This document shows, one piece after another, positions 1 through 9,700 of a stretch of DNA of 64,000 bases. Within the stretch, counting starts at the first letter, position 1. The number at the start of each line of letters is the position of its first letter. The notes under the pieces were generated by a model. The model was not told the DNA's origin, ran no database searches, and saw only the letters and a program-made list of their open reading frames with translations. Made by a program: the position numbers and the translations under genes. Source of the stretch: Heterohyrax brucei. Taxonomy: Eukaryota > Chordata > Mammalia > Hyracoidea > Procaviidae. The DNA is taken from assembly GCA_028571685.1 (NCBI GenBank), contig CM053148.1:92976001-93040000 (forward strand), in the 5' to 3' direction.

Positions 1-13
1 CCACCAGGGCTCC
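1..13 (-). repeat. AfroSINE head fragment
   Basis: The window opens with ccaccagggctcc, the reverse complement of the start of the AfroSINE tRNA-like head. The rest of the copy lies beyond the left edge. Confidence 0.6.
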
Positions 14-49
14 ATAACAGGCAATTAGAAAATAATGCAATCAACAACA

Positions 50-216
50 ACAAAAAAAAAACAAATCTGTTGCCCTCGAGTCAATTCCAATTCATAGCAA
101 CTCTAAAGCGCAGAGTAGAATGGCCCCACCATGTTTCCAAGGAGCAGATGACAGATTCGAAATGCTGGCCTTTTGTTTAGTAGCCTGAGCTCTTAACCAC
201 TGCATCCCAGGGCTCC
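50..216 (-). repeat. AfroSINE
   Basis: Near-complete copy. An A-rich tail precedes the reverse-complemented 3' end (ctcgagtcaattccaa), then the body with B-box-like attcgaaatgctg, ending in the tRNA-like head cccagggctcc. It lies 36 bp from the fragment at the window edge. Confidence 0.85.
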
Positions 217-217
217 T

Positions 218-1020
218 TACAAGCAACAGTGGCTGTATATTTGTTGTTACTGACTTCACCTGGAATCCTCACTTCAGTGAGATGCTGACTGACATGCATT
301 CAAGAGATCAGTGACGTAGCCATCAATTCGTATTGTACTGTTTGGATGTTTAACCCTATGTTTTGAAATTTGTCAGATTCTTTTTTGGCATATCACTTTG
401 CTCATATGATTTTTGCTTACATTTATTTAGTTTTCTAGGTCATTTTTGTTTTCATTTGTATCATCAATTTTTTTATTCTTTGTGGAGGGGAAGGAGAGAA
501 GTGTTTTGTATTAAAGTTTTCTTCCTAGTGCTATATAACAAACAACATTTTCATATTTTCTCCCAAATAAAAGCTTGTATTTCCTTGTTTGACTTTTTGT
601 TTGTTTGTTTGTTTGTTTCTATTTTTTCTCACTTATTTGTTTTTTACTCAGTTCATGCAACTTGGATTTGCCTCCATGGCCTGGAGACTCAAATAATTTA
701 TCTTGTCAGCATCACTTCAACACAAGTGTCTGAAAAGAAAAAATATCCCAGACTCTTTTCATTGGAACACTTTGTCTCTGATAAATAAAACATTTCCTCT
801 CTCTGATGACGGCCATTCAGACAGTTCTATTATTACAAAAGGACAAAAAGCTGGGTTTATATTCTGTGACAAGAATTCAGAAGGACAAAGTCTAGCTTTG
901 TATAGGATGTCTGTCTTTTGAGTAGAGTGTATAATTCTAAAGCTAGACACTCTCACCACCATATTTGTGAAGAAGAGATTGGTTTTTGAAAAGTACGTGT
1001 ATTCACCCAGAGTAACCTTT
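218..1020. other. no recognised gene or repeat
   Basis: AT-rich sequence with a short (GTTT)n tract near 596-617. A 141-codon open frame covers 363-788 but its composition is low-complexity (Phe/Leu/Cys-rich) and nothing in it resembles a known protein; I treat it as chance. Confidence 0.5.
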
Positions 1021-1176
1021 ACCCAGCATCCATTGCCGTCAAGTTATTCTGACTCACAGCCACCCTGTGGGACAGACTAGAACTGCTCCATAGAGTTTCC
1101 AGGCAGTGCCTGATGGACTTGAGCTGCTGACCTTTTAGTTGGCAACCATAGCATTTAACCAATATGCCACCAGGAT
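1021..1176 (-). repeat. AfroSINE
   Basis: Complete-length copy from ccattgccgtcaagtta (tail) to gccaccagg (head). Many substitutions, e.g. ttagttggcaaccatag in place of ttggttagcagc. Confidence 0.85.
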
Positions 1177-1295
1177 TAAGTAACATCTAGCAAAGATAAA
1201 AAAGCCCTATAATATTGACTCAGAAAAATTCTCAAGGTTTACGGTGAAAAACACAGTTTAAAAACAGAATATGCAATATGATACAAACTGTATGT

Positions 1296-1722
1296 ATGTG
1301 AAAGCAGGACAATGAATAAAGAAGACCAAAGAAGAATCGGTGCCTTTTAAATTACTGTGTTGGTGAAGAGCATTGTCTATACTGTGGACTGTCACTGCAG
1401 TAAGAAACAGTAAGTCTGTCTTGGAAGAAGCACAGACAGAATGCTCTTGGGAAATAAGGATGGAATGACTTCATCTCTCGTTCTTTAGACATTTTATCAG
1501 GAGGGTCCAGTCCCTGAAGAAGGATTCTATACTTGGTAAGGCAGAGGGTCAGCAAAAAAGAGAAAGACTCTTAGTGAGATGGATTGACACCATGGCTGCA
1601 ACAACGGGCTCGAACACAGCAACGATTGTGAGGCTGGCACAGGACTGGGTGGGGTTTTGTTATGTCACACACAGGGCATCTAAGAGCTGGGACCTACTTG
1701 ATCTAACCAAACAGCATCATAG
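1296..1722 (+). repeat. RTE LINE 3' end (ORF C-terminus plus 3' tail)
   Basis: Matches the end of the afrotherian RTE LINE. It starts at gacaatgaataaagaagacc, passes through the conserved segments gtcttggaagaagcacag and gagatggattgacaccatgg, and ends in the gtgtttcgttctg-like stretch and tail. The frame is broken, so this is a dead 5'-truncated copy. The Trp-Ile-Asp-Thr run near 1579 belongs to the C-terminal domain after the reverse transcriptase. Confidence 0.8.
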
Positions 1723-2184
1723 GGGAAACTTTATTGTATATACTTACACCTCAAAATATTAAGAAAAAAATAGTAGAATGAAATGGAAGACTGCACCAAA
1801 CTTTCTTAGTGGCTCACTGTCACTACTGGTTATATTAGATCTTTATTGTAACAACTTCCAGGTTTCACAGTGAATTGTATACTACATTTGAGGAAAAGTG
1901 TTACTTTGTTCAGAATAAACTCTGATGACAGTCTTTATAAATTTTTGTTTCTATTTATACTTATTGCTATTTATCTCCACCTCTCCCCATAGCTACCCAC
2001 TAAAAGGTATTTAATATAGGTCTTAAATTTTGGCCAGTATACCTCATACTCTGTCAATACTCATCTGTCACTGGAAGCTTCTGGGTAGTTACGAGGCTGA
2101 AGAAGTTTCAAGGAAGCATTTGGAACAAGGTGGACTGGGAAGTAACGTGAGGCACTGTATTTCCAGTAATCTGCCAATGAAAAC
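1723..2184. other. no recognised gene or repeat
   Basis: AT-rich, no feature recognised. Confidence 0.4.
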
Positions 2185-2262
2185 ACTATGAATCACAATG
2201 TTCCATTGGGTGTGGGGTCACCAAGAGTTGTTGGTTGACTAGATGGCAGTTAACAATAATTG
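2185..2262 (+). repeat. RTE 3'-tail fragment
   Basis: A short stretch resembles only the last part of the RTE LINE: ttccattgggtgtggggtc, then gttgactagatggcag and a taacaataat terminus like the RTE's (taacaac)n end. Confidence 0.5.
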
Positions 2263-2365
2263 TATGTATATATAATTGTTTGTTTTCAGATATCTTGGAA
2301 GAGCTCAGTGGAGACCTATACTTCTAAGAGGAAAAGCCGGAAAAGTCAGATTTTATACACACGGA

Positions 2366-2411
2366 TGCATGTGTGCACGCGTGTGTGTGTAGGGGTGTGT
2401 GTGTGTGTGCT
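2366..2411. repeat. (GT)n microsatellite
   Basis: Alternating GT with a few interruptions (gcacgcgtgtgtgtgtag, then gtgtgtgtgtgtgc). Confidence 0.85.
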
Positions 2412-2552
2412 TGGGGAACAAAACACTAAGCAATGAGTGAAAAAGAATATGAAGGACCAAGATTCTATAAAAAAGGAAACAGTGAAATAAGCAGATATTC
2501 TACTTATGATTTTCCCTCAGGAGATTTACAAGCTCTTCCCAGGGTCAGGAAA

Positions 2553-2692
2553 CTGTGGTAGCTTAGTGGTTAAGTGCTGCGACTGCTAACTAAAAAGTCT
2601 GCAATTCAAATTCCCCAGGTGTTCCCTGGAAACTACGGAGCAGTTCTATCCTGACCTATAGAGTTGCTGAGAGTCCGAACTGAAGTGACGGC
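2553..2692 (+). repeat. AfroSINE
   Basis: Head ggtagcttagtggttaagtg, B-box-like gcaattcaaattcc, body gagcagttctatcctgacc and tail gagagtccgaactgaagtgacggca are all visible in order. Confidence 0.85.
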
Positions 2693-2761
2693 AGGGAGTA
2701 GTGGGTAATCCCACGGTCAGAGTCAAAGTTGAAGATTCAGACTGAGAGTCTAGGGTGTCTA

Positions 2762-2851
2762 AGGCTGTAATCTTTATGGAAGCTATGGGTTTGAACCATT
2801 AACCTTTCAGTTAGTAGACCAGAGCTTAACCCCTGCACCACCAGAGCCCCA
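2762..2851 (-). repeat. AfroSINE, 5' half (long subfamily)
   Basis: Starts at ctgtaatctttatggaagc, a segment diagnostic of the longer AfroSINE variant, and ends at the head ccaccagagcccc. The 3' tail is missing. A 132-codon open frame running through this segment on the minus strand is not credible as a gene. Confidence 0.7.
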
Positions 2852-4357
2852 TTGCTAGCGCTAAGAGGCAGATAATTAGACAGAAACTTGACAATGTCTT
2901 GGAGTTTGGAAGAGAAAATTTGGAATTCATAGCTGCCGAGGGAGCTAAAGTCTCTAGGGACAGGGCAAAGACTGCCCTCTGCAGGAACACACACAAAAAT
3001 TCTGCCCAACGCAGTGCTGACTTTACTTTCTAAAACAGTCAAATGTTTGAACTGCAAAGGTAAAGGAAGAACAGAACAGCAGGAATCAGCAAAGGGTAGA
3101 ATGAATTTATCAGCAGCCTGGTGCTGAACAAGCAAAATTTGAATTTAAATCCACCAAGAGCTTATTTGGAAACTTTACAGGACCACAGTATAGAATCTGC
3201 TACAAACCAGAGTTGCCAAAAGCCTTACTAAAACTATGTATGACCCAGGCTTGAGTGAGCCCTGATTCTGTTCAGAACCCACTGATACGCCACACTTCAT
3301 CTGCCAACTCAAAGTAAGATGAACTCTCTCTGGGAAGAGATGACATTATCCATCTTCCATAATTTACCTTACACAATATTAGAATTTAAACAGTTATTGC
3401 CAGGCATACCAAGAAACAAGACAAAGAAAAAAGTGTATCCTAAAAACAGACCCTAGATGATATACATGTTGGTGCTATCAATGATAAATTTCAGTAGTAT
3501 AGGGTTTAATAACCTTAAGAAAACAGAAGACACTTAGAAGTGGTTGAGTTTTTCAGAAGCTTCTGATGCGAAGACGGCAAAATTTCCTGTTAGATTGGAT
3601 GTGGCTTTTGAGAGAAAAAGAGAAGTGAAAGGAGCAAAAAAGAGGCATGAATCTGGCTTGAACATCTGTAAAGATGTAGTTGCTGTTAGTTCAGAATGTG
3701 AAAAATGCACGCACTTTTGATTCAGGAGAATATAATACGACGTTAGTTTGGAAGATTGAAAGGTAAATGTCCAGTGAGTTATCAAAGAAATGATAACTAG
3801 TGGTTATATCAAGAACCATGATCTAAAACTTTATGAAACATTGTCATAGACTTATTAAATAATAATTTATCTTTCTTATAGTAATTTATAGTTACAGTGA
3901 GTTCATACCAATAAATAAGAAAAAGAGAAAATTTCAACAGAAGAATCGTACACATAACTATTTTACAATTCAAAAAAGGGCCCAAGCTTAATCAGTATGT
4001 TGAATAACTCAGTACTTAATAATTCAAATTAAATAAAATACGGTTATGTTTCCAAAGAAAGGAAATAAGTATTATTATTGGCAAAGTTGAAACAGAATAT
4101 TAGAAGGGATAGGAAATGTACAGTATAAATAACAAACTGTAACAAGAAATTGCACTTGTGTTACTAGTATAATTTTTCTTGAAAAAAACTCAGGAATATG
4201 TAATTAAGACTTAAAATATATTCATTCCATGCCATGGAGTAATTTAAGCTAATAAGTTCAAACAAGAAAACAAGAAAAATCTCATAGGAACCTACATTTA
4301 GAGTAGTAAGATTTCTTTCATTTTTCCTAAATTGCTTATTAGTGTTGAAAGAAACTA
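2852..4357. other. no recognised gene or repeat
   Basis: About 1.5 kb of AT-rich, apparently unique sequence. I see no exon-like structure or repeat consensus I can name. Confidence 0.4.
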
Positions 4358-4500
4358 TAATTATCTTGAAGACAGAAACTGTGTCTTAATCCTCTTTGCT
4401 TTGCTTTGAATTCATTAAATGTTGCCTAGTTCCATGGGAATTGACTCAAGTCCTAGGCTCTAAGTACAATGACTAGAATTAATAAATGATTCCTAACTAG
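4358..4500 (+). repeat. ancient L2/MIR-type 3' end (tentative)
   Basis: The order 'aactgtgtcttaat ... cctag ... aataaatgattcc' resembles the conserved 3' end of L2/MIR repeats (a cactgtgtctt..cctagcac..ctcaataaatg pattern). Divergence is high, so the call is tentative. Confidence 0.35.
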
Positions 4501-4591
4501 GAAGAAACAATACAAGTAATTACCCTTTTAATATCTGGGGGTGGGGGGCGGGGGAGCTCCCTGACTTACTTCCAACTAATATTGAAAATTC

Positions 4592-4852
4592 TTAGACGCA
4601 AGGATTGTAAGACTTTGTCTCACATACTTTGGATATTACTAGAAGGGTCCAGGCCCTGCAGAAGGACATCATGCTTGGTAAAGTCGAGGGTCTGTGAAAA
4701 ATACCGAGATTCTCGACAAGATGGGTTGACACAGTGGCTGCAACAATGGGCTGAAACATAACAACGATTGGGAGGATGGTAGGGACTGGACGCTGTTTCA
4801 TTCTGTTGTAGGTGGGGTCACTGTGATTTGGAACTGACTTGAGACAACAGAG
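4592..4852 (+). repeat. RTE LINE 3' end
   Basis: Clear match to the RTE end: ttgtctcacatactttgg, ccctgcagaaggacatcatg, gatgggttgacacagtggc, and the 3' tail ggggtcactgtgatttggaa. 5'-truncated. Confidence 0.85.
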
Positions 4853-5257
4853 AATAGGGAATCAGTAAAGTGACATCTGTCTTCACGGTTGCTTTTTTTA
4901 GGTCTGTAAACAACATTTTTTAAGTAAAAAATGTTTATCTTGTGTTTTGTTTCTAAATATTACTCAGGGGTCTAATCATGTACAACTTTTGTTGGAGGTT
5001 TGTAATTATTCAAAATCCAGTGTGTCCGGAAATCATCTGAGAATATGCCTTCACTCTGGCAACATGTATATGATTTACATACTGTTCATTTGTCCACAAT
5101 AATTCTCTGTGTCTCTAATAATCTGTATTTGGAAATAACAGCTTATCAATTATCATAAAATTAGGGCAAATAAATATGACGTGTTTTGTATTTTCTAAAA
5201 TAAGATTCTAAGTTTAAGACGAATCTTTATTCTTTTATTGGCCTCCTATAGGGTCTG
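4853..5257. other. no recognised gene or repeat
   Basis: AT-rich, nothing recognised. Confidence 0.4.
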
Positions 5258-5458
5258 TGGAAACACTGGTGGTATTGTGGTTAAGCGCTACTGCTGCTAA
5301 CCAAAAGTTAGCAGTTCAAATACGCCAGGCGGTCCTTGGAAATTCAATGGGGCAGTTCTACTCTGACCAAAGGGATGCTATGACTTTGAATCGACTACAT
5401 GGCAGTGGGTTTTGTAGAGGCTATATGAGCTGGAATCAACTTGATGGCCAGGGATTTG
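5258..5458 (+). repeat. AfroSINE with duplicated 3' tail
   Basis: Complete copy (ggaaacactggtggtattgt to gaatcgactacatggcagtg). It is followed directly by a second tail unit (tatatgagctggaatcaact, then tgatggccaggg) at about 5420-5458. Confidence 0.8.
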
Positions 5459-5481
5459 ATTGTTTTTATGTCTCCTTTGGA

Positions 5482-5632
5482 GGCCTGCTTGCAGCATGGT
5501 TAAGATCTTGACTGCTAATCAAAAGATATGCAATTCAAATCCACCAACTGCTCCTTGGAAACCCTATGGGGCAGTTCTACTCTTCGGTATATGGTAGTGT
5601 GAGTTGGAATCAACTCTACAGAAACAGTTTTT
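5482..5632 (+). repeat. AfroSINE
   Basis: Head gcatggttaagatcttgac, B-box-like caattcaaatccacc, body ctatggggcagttctactc, tail gagttggaatcaactctac, followed by T-rich sequence. A fairly complete copy only 24 bp from the previous one. Confidence 0.85.
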
Positions 5633-5760
5633 TCTTTTTTTTTTTTTTTAACATCTCTTACTTTCATAACCTGCATTTCTTTCACAGCCCTAGCAGTAGA
5701 GAAAGATTGAGTTATATTGTTTTTTAAATATTCATTTAGGCAGGATATGAGGTCCAACAA

Positions 5761-6292
5761 TTAAGTCCACTAACTTCAGTGTTCTAAGTGCTACATACTT
5801 CACTGCTGAGTATCACCAGGGTCACCTTCGAAGTTCTCCTCTTGGGAAGCTATGCACTGACATCCATTAATAGTTTACCCTTCAAAGCAATTTTGGAACT
5901 CTTTCTGGAATGCCTATTATGCACGATAGCACTTTGACAACTTTGTGAACTTAATTGTATAGTTGTCTGTGAGGGAGTTTTAAGCCCGTAAAGAAATAAC
6001 TGTATCGGGACATCCTTCCTACTCACCTGATCTGGCCCCCAGTGACTTTTTCTTTACCTGAAGATAACGCAAGTATTGAAAGGAAGGCATTTTGATGACA
6101 TTCAAGGACATCAAGGCTAATATGAAGACAGTTCTGAGGGCCATTCCAGAAAGAGTTCCAAAATTGCTTTGAAAGGTGGGTTAGGCAATGGCGTCAGTGC
6201 CTAGCTTCCCAAGGGGAGGACTTCGAAGGTGACCATAGTGATTCAGCAATCAGGTATGTAGCACTCTTTATAGAGTGAGTGCAGGAACTTAA
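5761..6292. mobile_element. foldback element derived from a mariner-type transposon
   Basis: Two inverted arms begin and end with ttaag..cttaa. Arm 1 is about 5761-5912 and arm 2 about 6142-6292. Their inner 32 bases (5881-5912 and 6142-6173) are perfect reverse complements; the outer parts match imperfectly, including gctacatac/gtatgtagc and the caccttcgaag/cttcgaaggtg block. The 229-bp centre includes, on the plus strand near 6028-6054, codons for Tyr-Ser-Pro-Asp-Leu-Ala-Pro-Ser-Asp, the motif holding the third catalytic Asp of mariner transposases. Stop codons follow, so no active transposase is encoded. Confidence 0.7.
6028..6230 (+). pseudogene. mariner transposase C-terminal remnant
   Basis: The plus-strand frame gives the YSPDLAPSD motif of the mariner DDD catalytic domain near 6028-6054. 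After in-frame stops, related residues such as Arg-Ala-Ile-Pro-Glu and Gly-Arg-Thr-Ser-Lys-Val resemble the end of mariner transposases, which have a Gln-Trp..Cys..Gly-x-Tyr-Phe-Glu-Gly-Asp region. Only the last third or so of the protein is represented and it is interrupted, so it cannot be functional. The inverted arm at 5761-5912 carries the same coding end on the minus strand. Confidence 0.6.
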
Positions 6293-6607
6293 ACAGTAGT
6301 CCTTGTAATTCCAAGAAGACTGGTGATAACATTATTATCTTTTTTTTAAGCAAATTTTCAATTGATTTGTAGACACCAACAAATTAATGAAGCATTGCAA
6401 TAAATCAATTTATATTTTTTCTTATTCCTTTAAAGATCAAATATAACTTTTATTGTATTTTCCTCATTTATATACAGCATGTCAAATCACATTTAATTCT
6501 AAAACTGCAATGCTTTAGGAATGTTAATAATTTCAAAAATCTCTGTTTTCCAAGAGGTATTCATAAAATGTATCTGAAAAGTCAGCTTTCAAGTCCTTTA
6601 AAAGTAC
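6293..6607. other. no recognised gene or repeat
   Basis: AT-rich, nothing recognised. Confidence 0.4.
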
Positions 6608-6646
6608 AACTCGGCGGCACTTGGCTTGGCTTGGCTTGTCTTGGCA
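6608..6646 (+). repeat. orphan RTE/AfroSINE 3' tail with (GGCTT)n
   Basis: Only the last bases of the shared tail are present (aactcggcggcacttggc), followed by a ttggc repeat. No SINE or LINE body precedes it. Confidence 0.65.
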
Positions 6647-6782
6647 AGCTTTCCTGTGTGTCCAATTATCACTTAACCCCTGGACCCATACGAATAGAAT
6701 GTAAGATTCTTTGCTTATCACTCCAAACTAATATCAGATTATTAAAATAACATTTTTAGTATATTTGAGATAGAAGAACATT

Positions 6783-7050
6783 GGTTAATTTTTTTTTTTA
6801 CTTTATTGTGTTTAAATGAGTTTTCAGTTACAATCAGTCACCCAAACAAAAACTTGCACACACTTTGCCATGTGACCCCTGCCTTCCAGAGTGGTTAGAC
6901 AGCCGCCTACTGGCTTTTAAGATCCCAGACTCCACTCACCATAGTGGAATGTGTAACATTTTCTTAAAAAAAATTGTTATTCCAATTGACCCAGATGTTC
7001 CCTGAATCCATGGTCCCTAGACACCTGACTCTGGTGCTCTGTCCCTTGGA
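6783..7050 (-). repeat. L1 3' UTR fragment
   Basis: A T-rich start is followed by sequence resembling the minus strand of L1 3' UTRs in this genome: ctggcttttaagatcccaga, cactcacc, and ccatggtccctagacacc. The first of these segments recurs in the full-length L1 downstream near 9370-9395. Confidence 0.6.
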
Positions 7051-7327
7051 AGTGTTTCATTTTTATTTAAAGTACTTCTCTTCTGCTGTGTGTTGAGAGA
7101 AACCATTTTCATGTTCAAATGTAGTACTCCAAAGGTTACCATATATAATTTTTTAGTTATTAGAGATTATAAGAACACTTGCTACCTAAAGTGACCTTAT
7201 TTGGTTGGGTCAGCAGTGGTGTATACTCAATTGTCCTAGGCGATATTAATCATATTATTAACCATATTTCCACCTTCACTCCAATAAAAAGGTCTTGGTT
7301 TGGACAATTAGTTATGTGTCTATCTGT
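7051..7327. other. no recognised gene or repeat
   Basis: AT-rich, nothing recognised. Confidence 0.35.
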
Positions 7328-7364
7328 TGATCCAACTCGACAGCACTTGGCTTGGCTTGGCTGG
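7328..7364 (+). repeat. orphan RTE/AfroSINE 3' tail
   Basis: tccaactcgacagcacttgg followed by cttggcttggctgg, again without a recognisable body upstream. Confidence 0.65.
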
Positions 7365-8160
7365 CTGATACTTTTGGCTTTACTTTATCTGTAAGTATGA
7401 AAACTTGATTATGTGCCAAGGACTAAATCCCTTCACAACTGGAAAGATAAATTAATGTAGATGTCTATTTTTTGGCAAGACTTCTCTTGTCTCAATCCAT
7501 CTTCATGTTCACATGTCTTTATTCAGTAACACAAGAAAGATTTCAAGCCAAGTATTTGAGTCAAACTAATGTGTCTTTTACAAAGAATTCAAGCCAATTC
7601 AGTAGCCCTGCTTTTCATTTTCGATAATTTTTTCATGAACTACTGCCTACTGGTAAATGAGAAACTGTATTCTAAATAACTTGTACTTCCAAAATCTTTC
7701 TTCTAAATATCACTCAAATCTATACACTGCTGCCACATAAAGTGGAGCTGTTGTACTTTCATGTGGACCAGAGTACACTTTACCCAACTCTGGACATTCC
7801 TTGTGGGCCTCAATTTGTCCTCTATGGTATAATCTCAGTGATCATTTCAAAACGAAATCTGGTTACGTCACAGTCCTCATACCTTACACCCTGCTCATAG
7901 GGTATACTGTCTCTTGTTACTCTTCCTAATGAAGAACTGATTCTTTACGAATCCTGTGTAATTTCTTGCTATGCATTTTCATCACATCATTCCATTTCTC
8001 CGGTCTGTACTCCAATCCTGTGGCTTTCTTGCAGACACTTGAGGTGTCCTGCTTTTGTCACTTTCTTTGTATATGCATACCTCTTTGCATAAATGCACTG
8101 TTTCCTAATGCCTGTTTTGTCATCTCCAACCTATTGCTTGTGTAACGTCTTTATGCAGAT
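7365..8160. other. no recognised gene or repeat
   Basis: Apparently unique AT-rich sequence. Confidence 0.35.
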
Positions 8161-8184
8161 TCTCGACGGCACTTGGCTGGCTTT
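8161..8184 (+). repeat. orphan RTE/AfroSINE 3' tail (minimal)
   Basis: tctcgacggcacttggctgg only; the shortest of the orphan tails. Confidence 0.55.
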
Positions 8185-8693
8185 TTATCCAGATTCAGTT
8201 CAGTTCCTCAGAAAAGCACTTGCTGAAGAGGACAGTGATGAAAAATAATTCTGAATGACCCTAAATACTCATTTTCTCTTTCTTGTTGGTGGCTTTGAAA
8301 AAGCTGTCTTAGTTGAATGGACCAGTCTGTAGAGAGATACCAAGAACTTTAGATTATATGAACGTGACTTGAATCAAAGGTGTGTCCTGGTATGAAGAAC
8401 TTGGACATTAGAATGCAGACCTTTGGCACTGGTATGCTATTGTACAGCCTAGAATTCCATCAACTTATTTCTTATTATCAGAGAAACTATTTCAAACCCT
8501 TATTGGGTTAACCAGTTTATGCGGGGACGGGGTTTATTCTGATTCTTAGGTGTTCACAGCTGCAAGTCCAGACTGGTTGCTATTTGCTGAAGTCTTGGCT
8601 GGAACACATACAGGATATCTATTGTTGCCCTAGGCTGTGGGATAATAAGAATCCAGGATAATATGTGTTCCCCACTACTTCTATGCATTTTTT
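8185..8693. other. no recognised gene or repeat
   Basis: Nothing recognised before the L1 target site. Confidence 0.35.
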
Positions 8694-8702
8694 AAATTTC
8701 TT

Positions 8703-9700
8703 CCTTTTTTTTTACTATGATTGGGTGAAAATGTACATTCTCATATAAATTTGCATCCCCATCTGTATGCAGCTCCCACTGCTCTCTGCCCAGTGCCAGC
8801 ACACTCTTCCTCTCCGTTCCATACATGTCTTATCCTCCCAACAATTTCTTATCCCCTCCTCTCCACCCACACCTCTCCACCCACTCCCACTCCCACTCCC
8901 TGCCTCCAGTAAGAGGTCAGCAGGAGGACATCCTCTAGATGCATAGGACCACTAAGTGCACACACGATATGGTAACTCTGTTTCACCAAGTCCAATCCAT
9001 TCTTGTCTGAAGAGTTTACCTCCATTATGATTTATGGACAGGGGCAGCATTAGAGCCAGGGGCCGTGCTCCCAGGGGAACCCTGAGGCCCCTGGACCATC
9101 AATTGCGGTCTTTTAGTGGAGACCTCAGAGTGCACCCCTTTTTATTCTTGTGTTGCTAGTGAGACTCAATTGCGTAAGCTCCGTCACGGCTATCACTGGT
9201 GGTGGCCAGGGACCATCTGATTCTTCCAGTCACATGTCAATGTAGTCACCCATTCACATGGGCCTCTCTCTGTCTTCTGGGTTCTTATTCCCTCATGTCT
9301 TGTTGGTTCTTGGTGATTCTCCATTCCTGCTGAGCTGGGACAATTTCCTGTACACTCAGATGGCAGCTTGGCAGCTTTTAAGATTCCAGATGCCACTCAT
9401 CGATGTGGGGTGCAGAAGGCTCTCTTAGCAAAATGCTAACTGTGCCAATTGGCCTCAATTTCCCCTGAGAGCATGGTTCCCAGCCCCCCCACACCAGCTA
9501 CTCTGTCATTGGGTTAAGATGGGAGGAGTAATCACATTATGTTGAAGTCCAGTTAATATTGATCTTCTTTATAATGTGTGCTGTCAAAGACTTCACCCAA
9601 CCAAATTTCTATCAAACTATCTAATCTAAACCCTCCCCCACCAACCTCCCTTCTTTCCCATCCTTGCAGCTTTCAGAGTCTTTTCTCCTATGCATAAGTC
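8703..9700 (-). repeat. 3' UTR of the L1
   Basis: The region from the poly-T to the end of ORF2. The block ccagtaagaggtcag...ggacatcct near 8907-8935, and its neighbours, recur in the truncated L1 copies at 30826-31143 and 41490-41910, which shows that this is the common L1 3' end. Confidence 0.75.

Noticed and set aside
363-788. 141-codon open frame on the plus strand
   Set aside because: Low-complexity Phe/Leu/Ser/Cys-rich translation in T-rich DNA, no domain, no exon-like signals.
2737-3135. 132-codon open frame on the minus strand
   Set aside because: It begins in unique DNA and runs through an AfroSINE fragment. No recognisable domain and no splice context.
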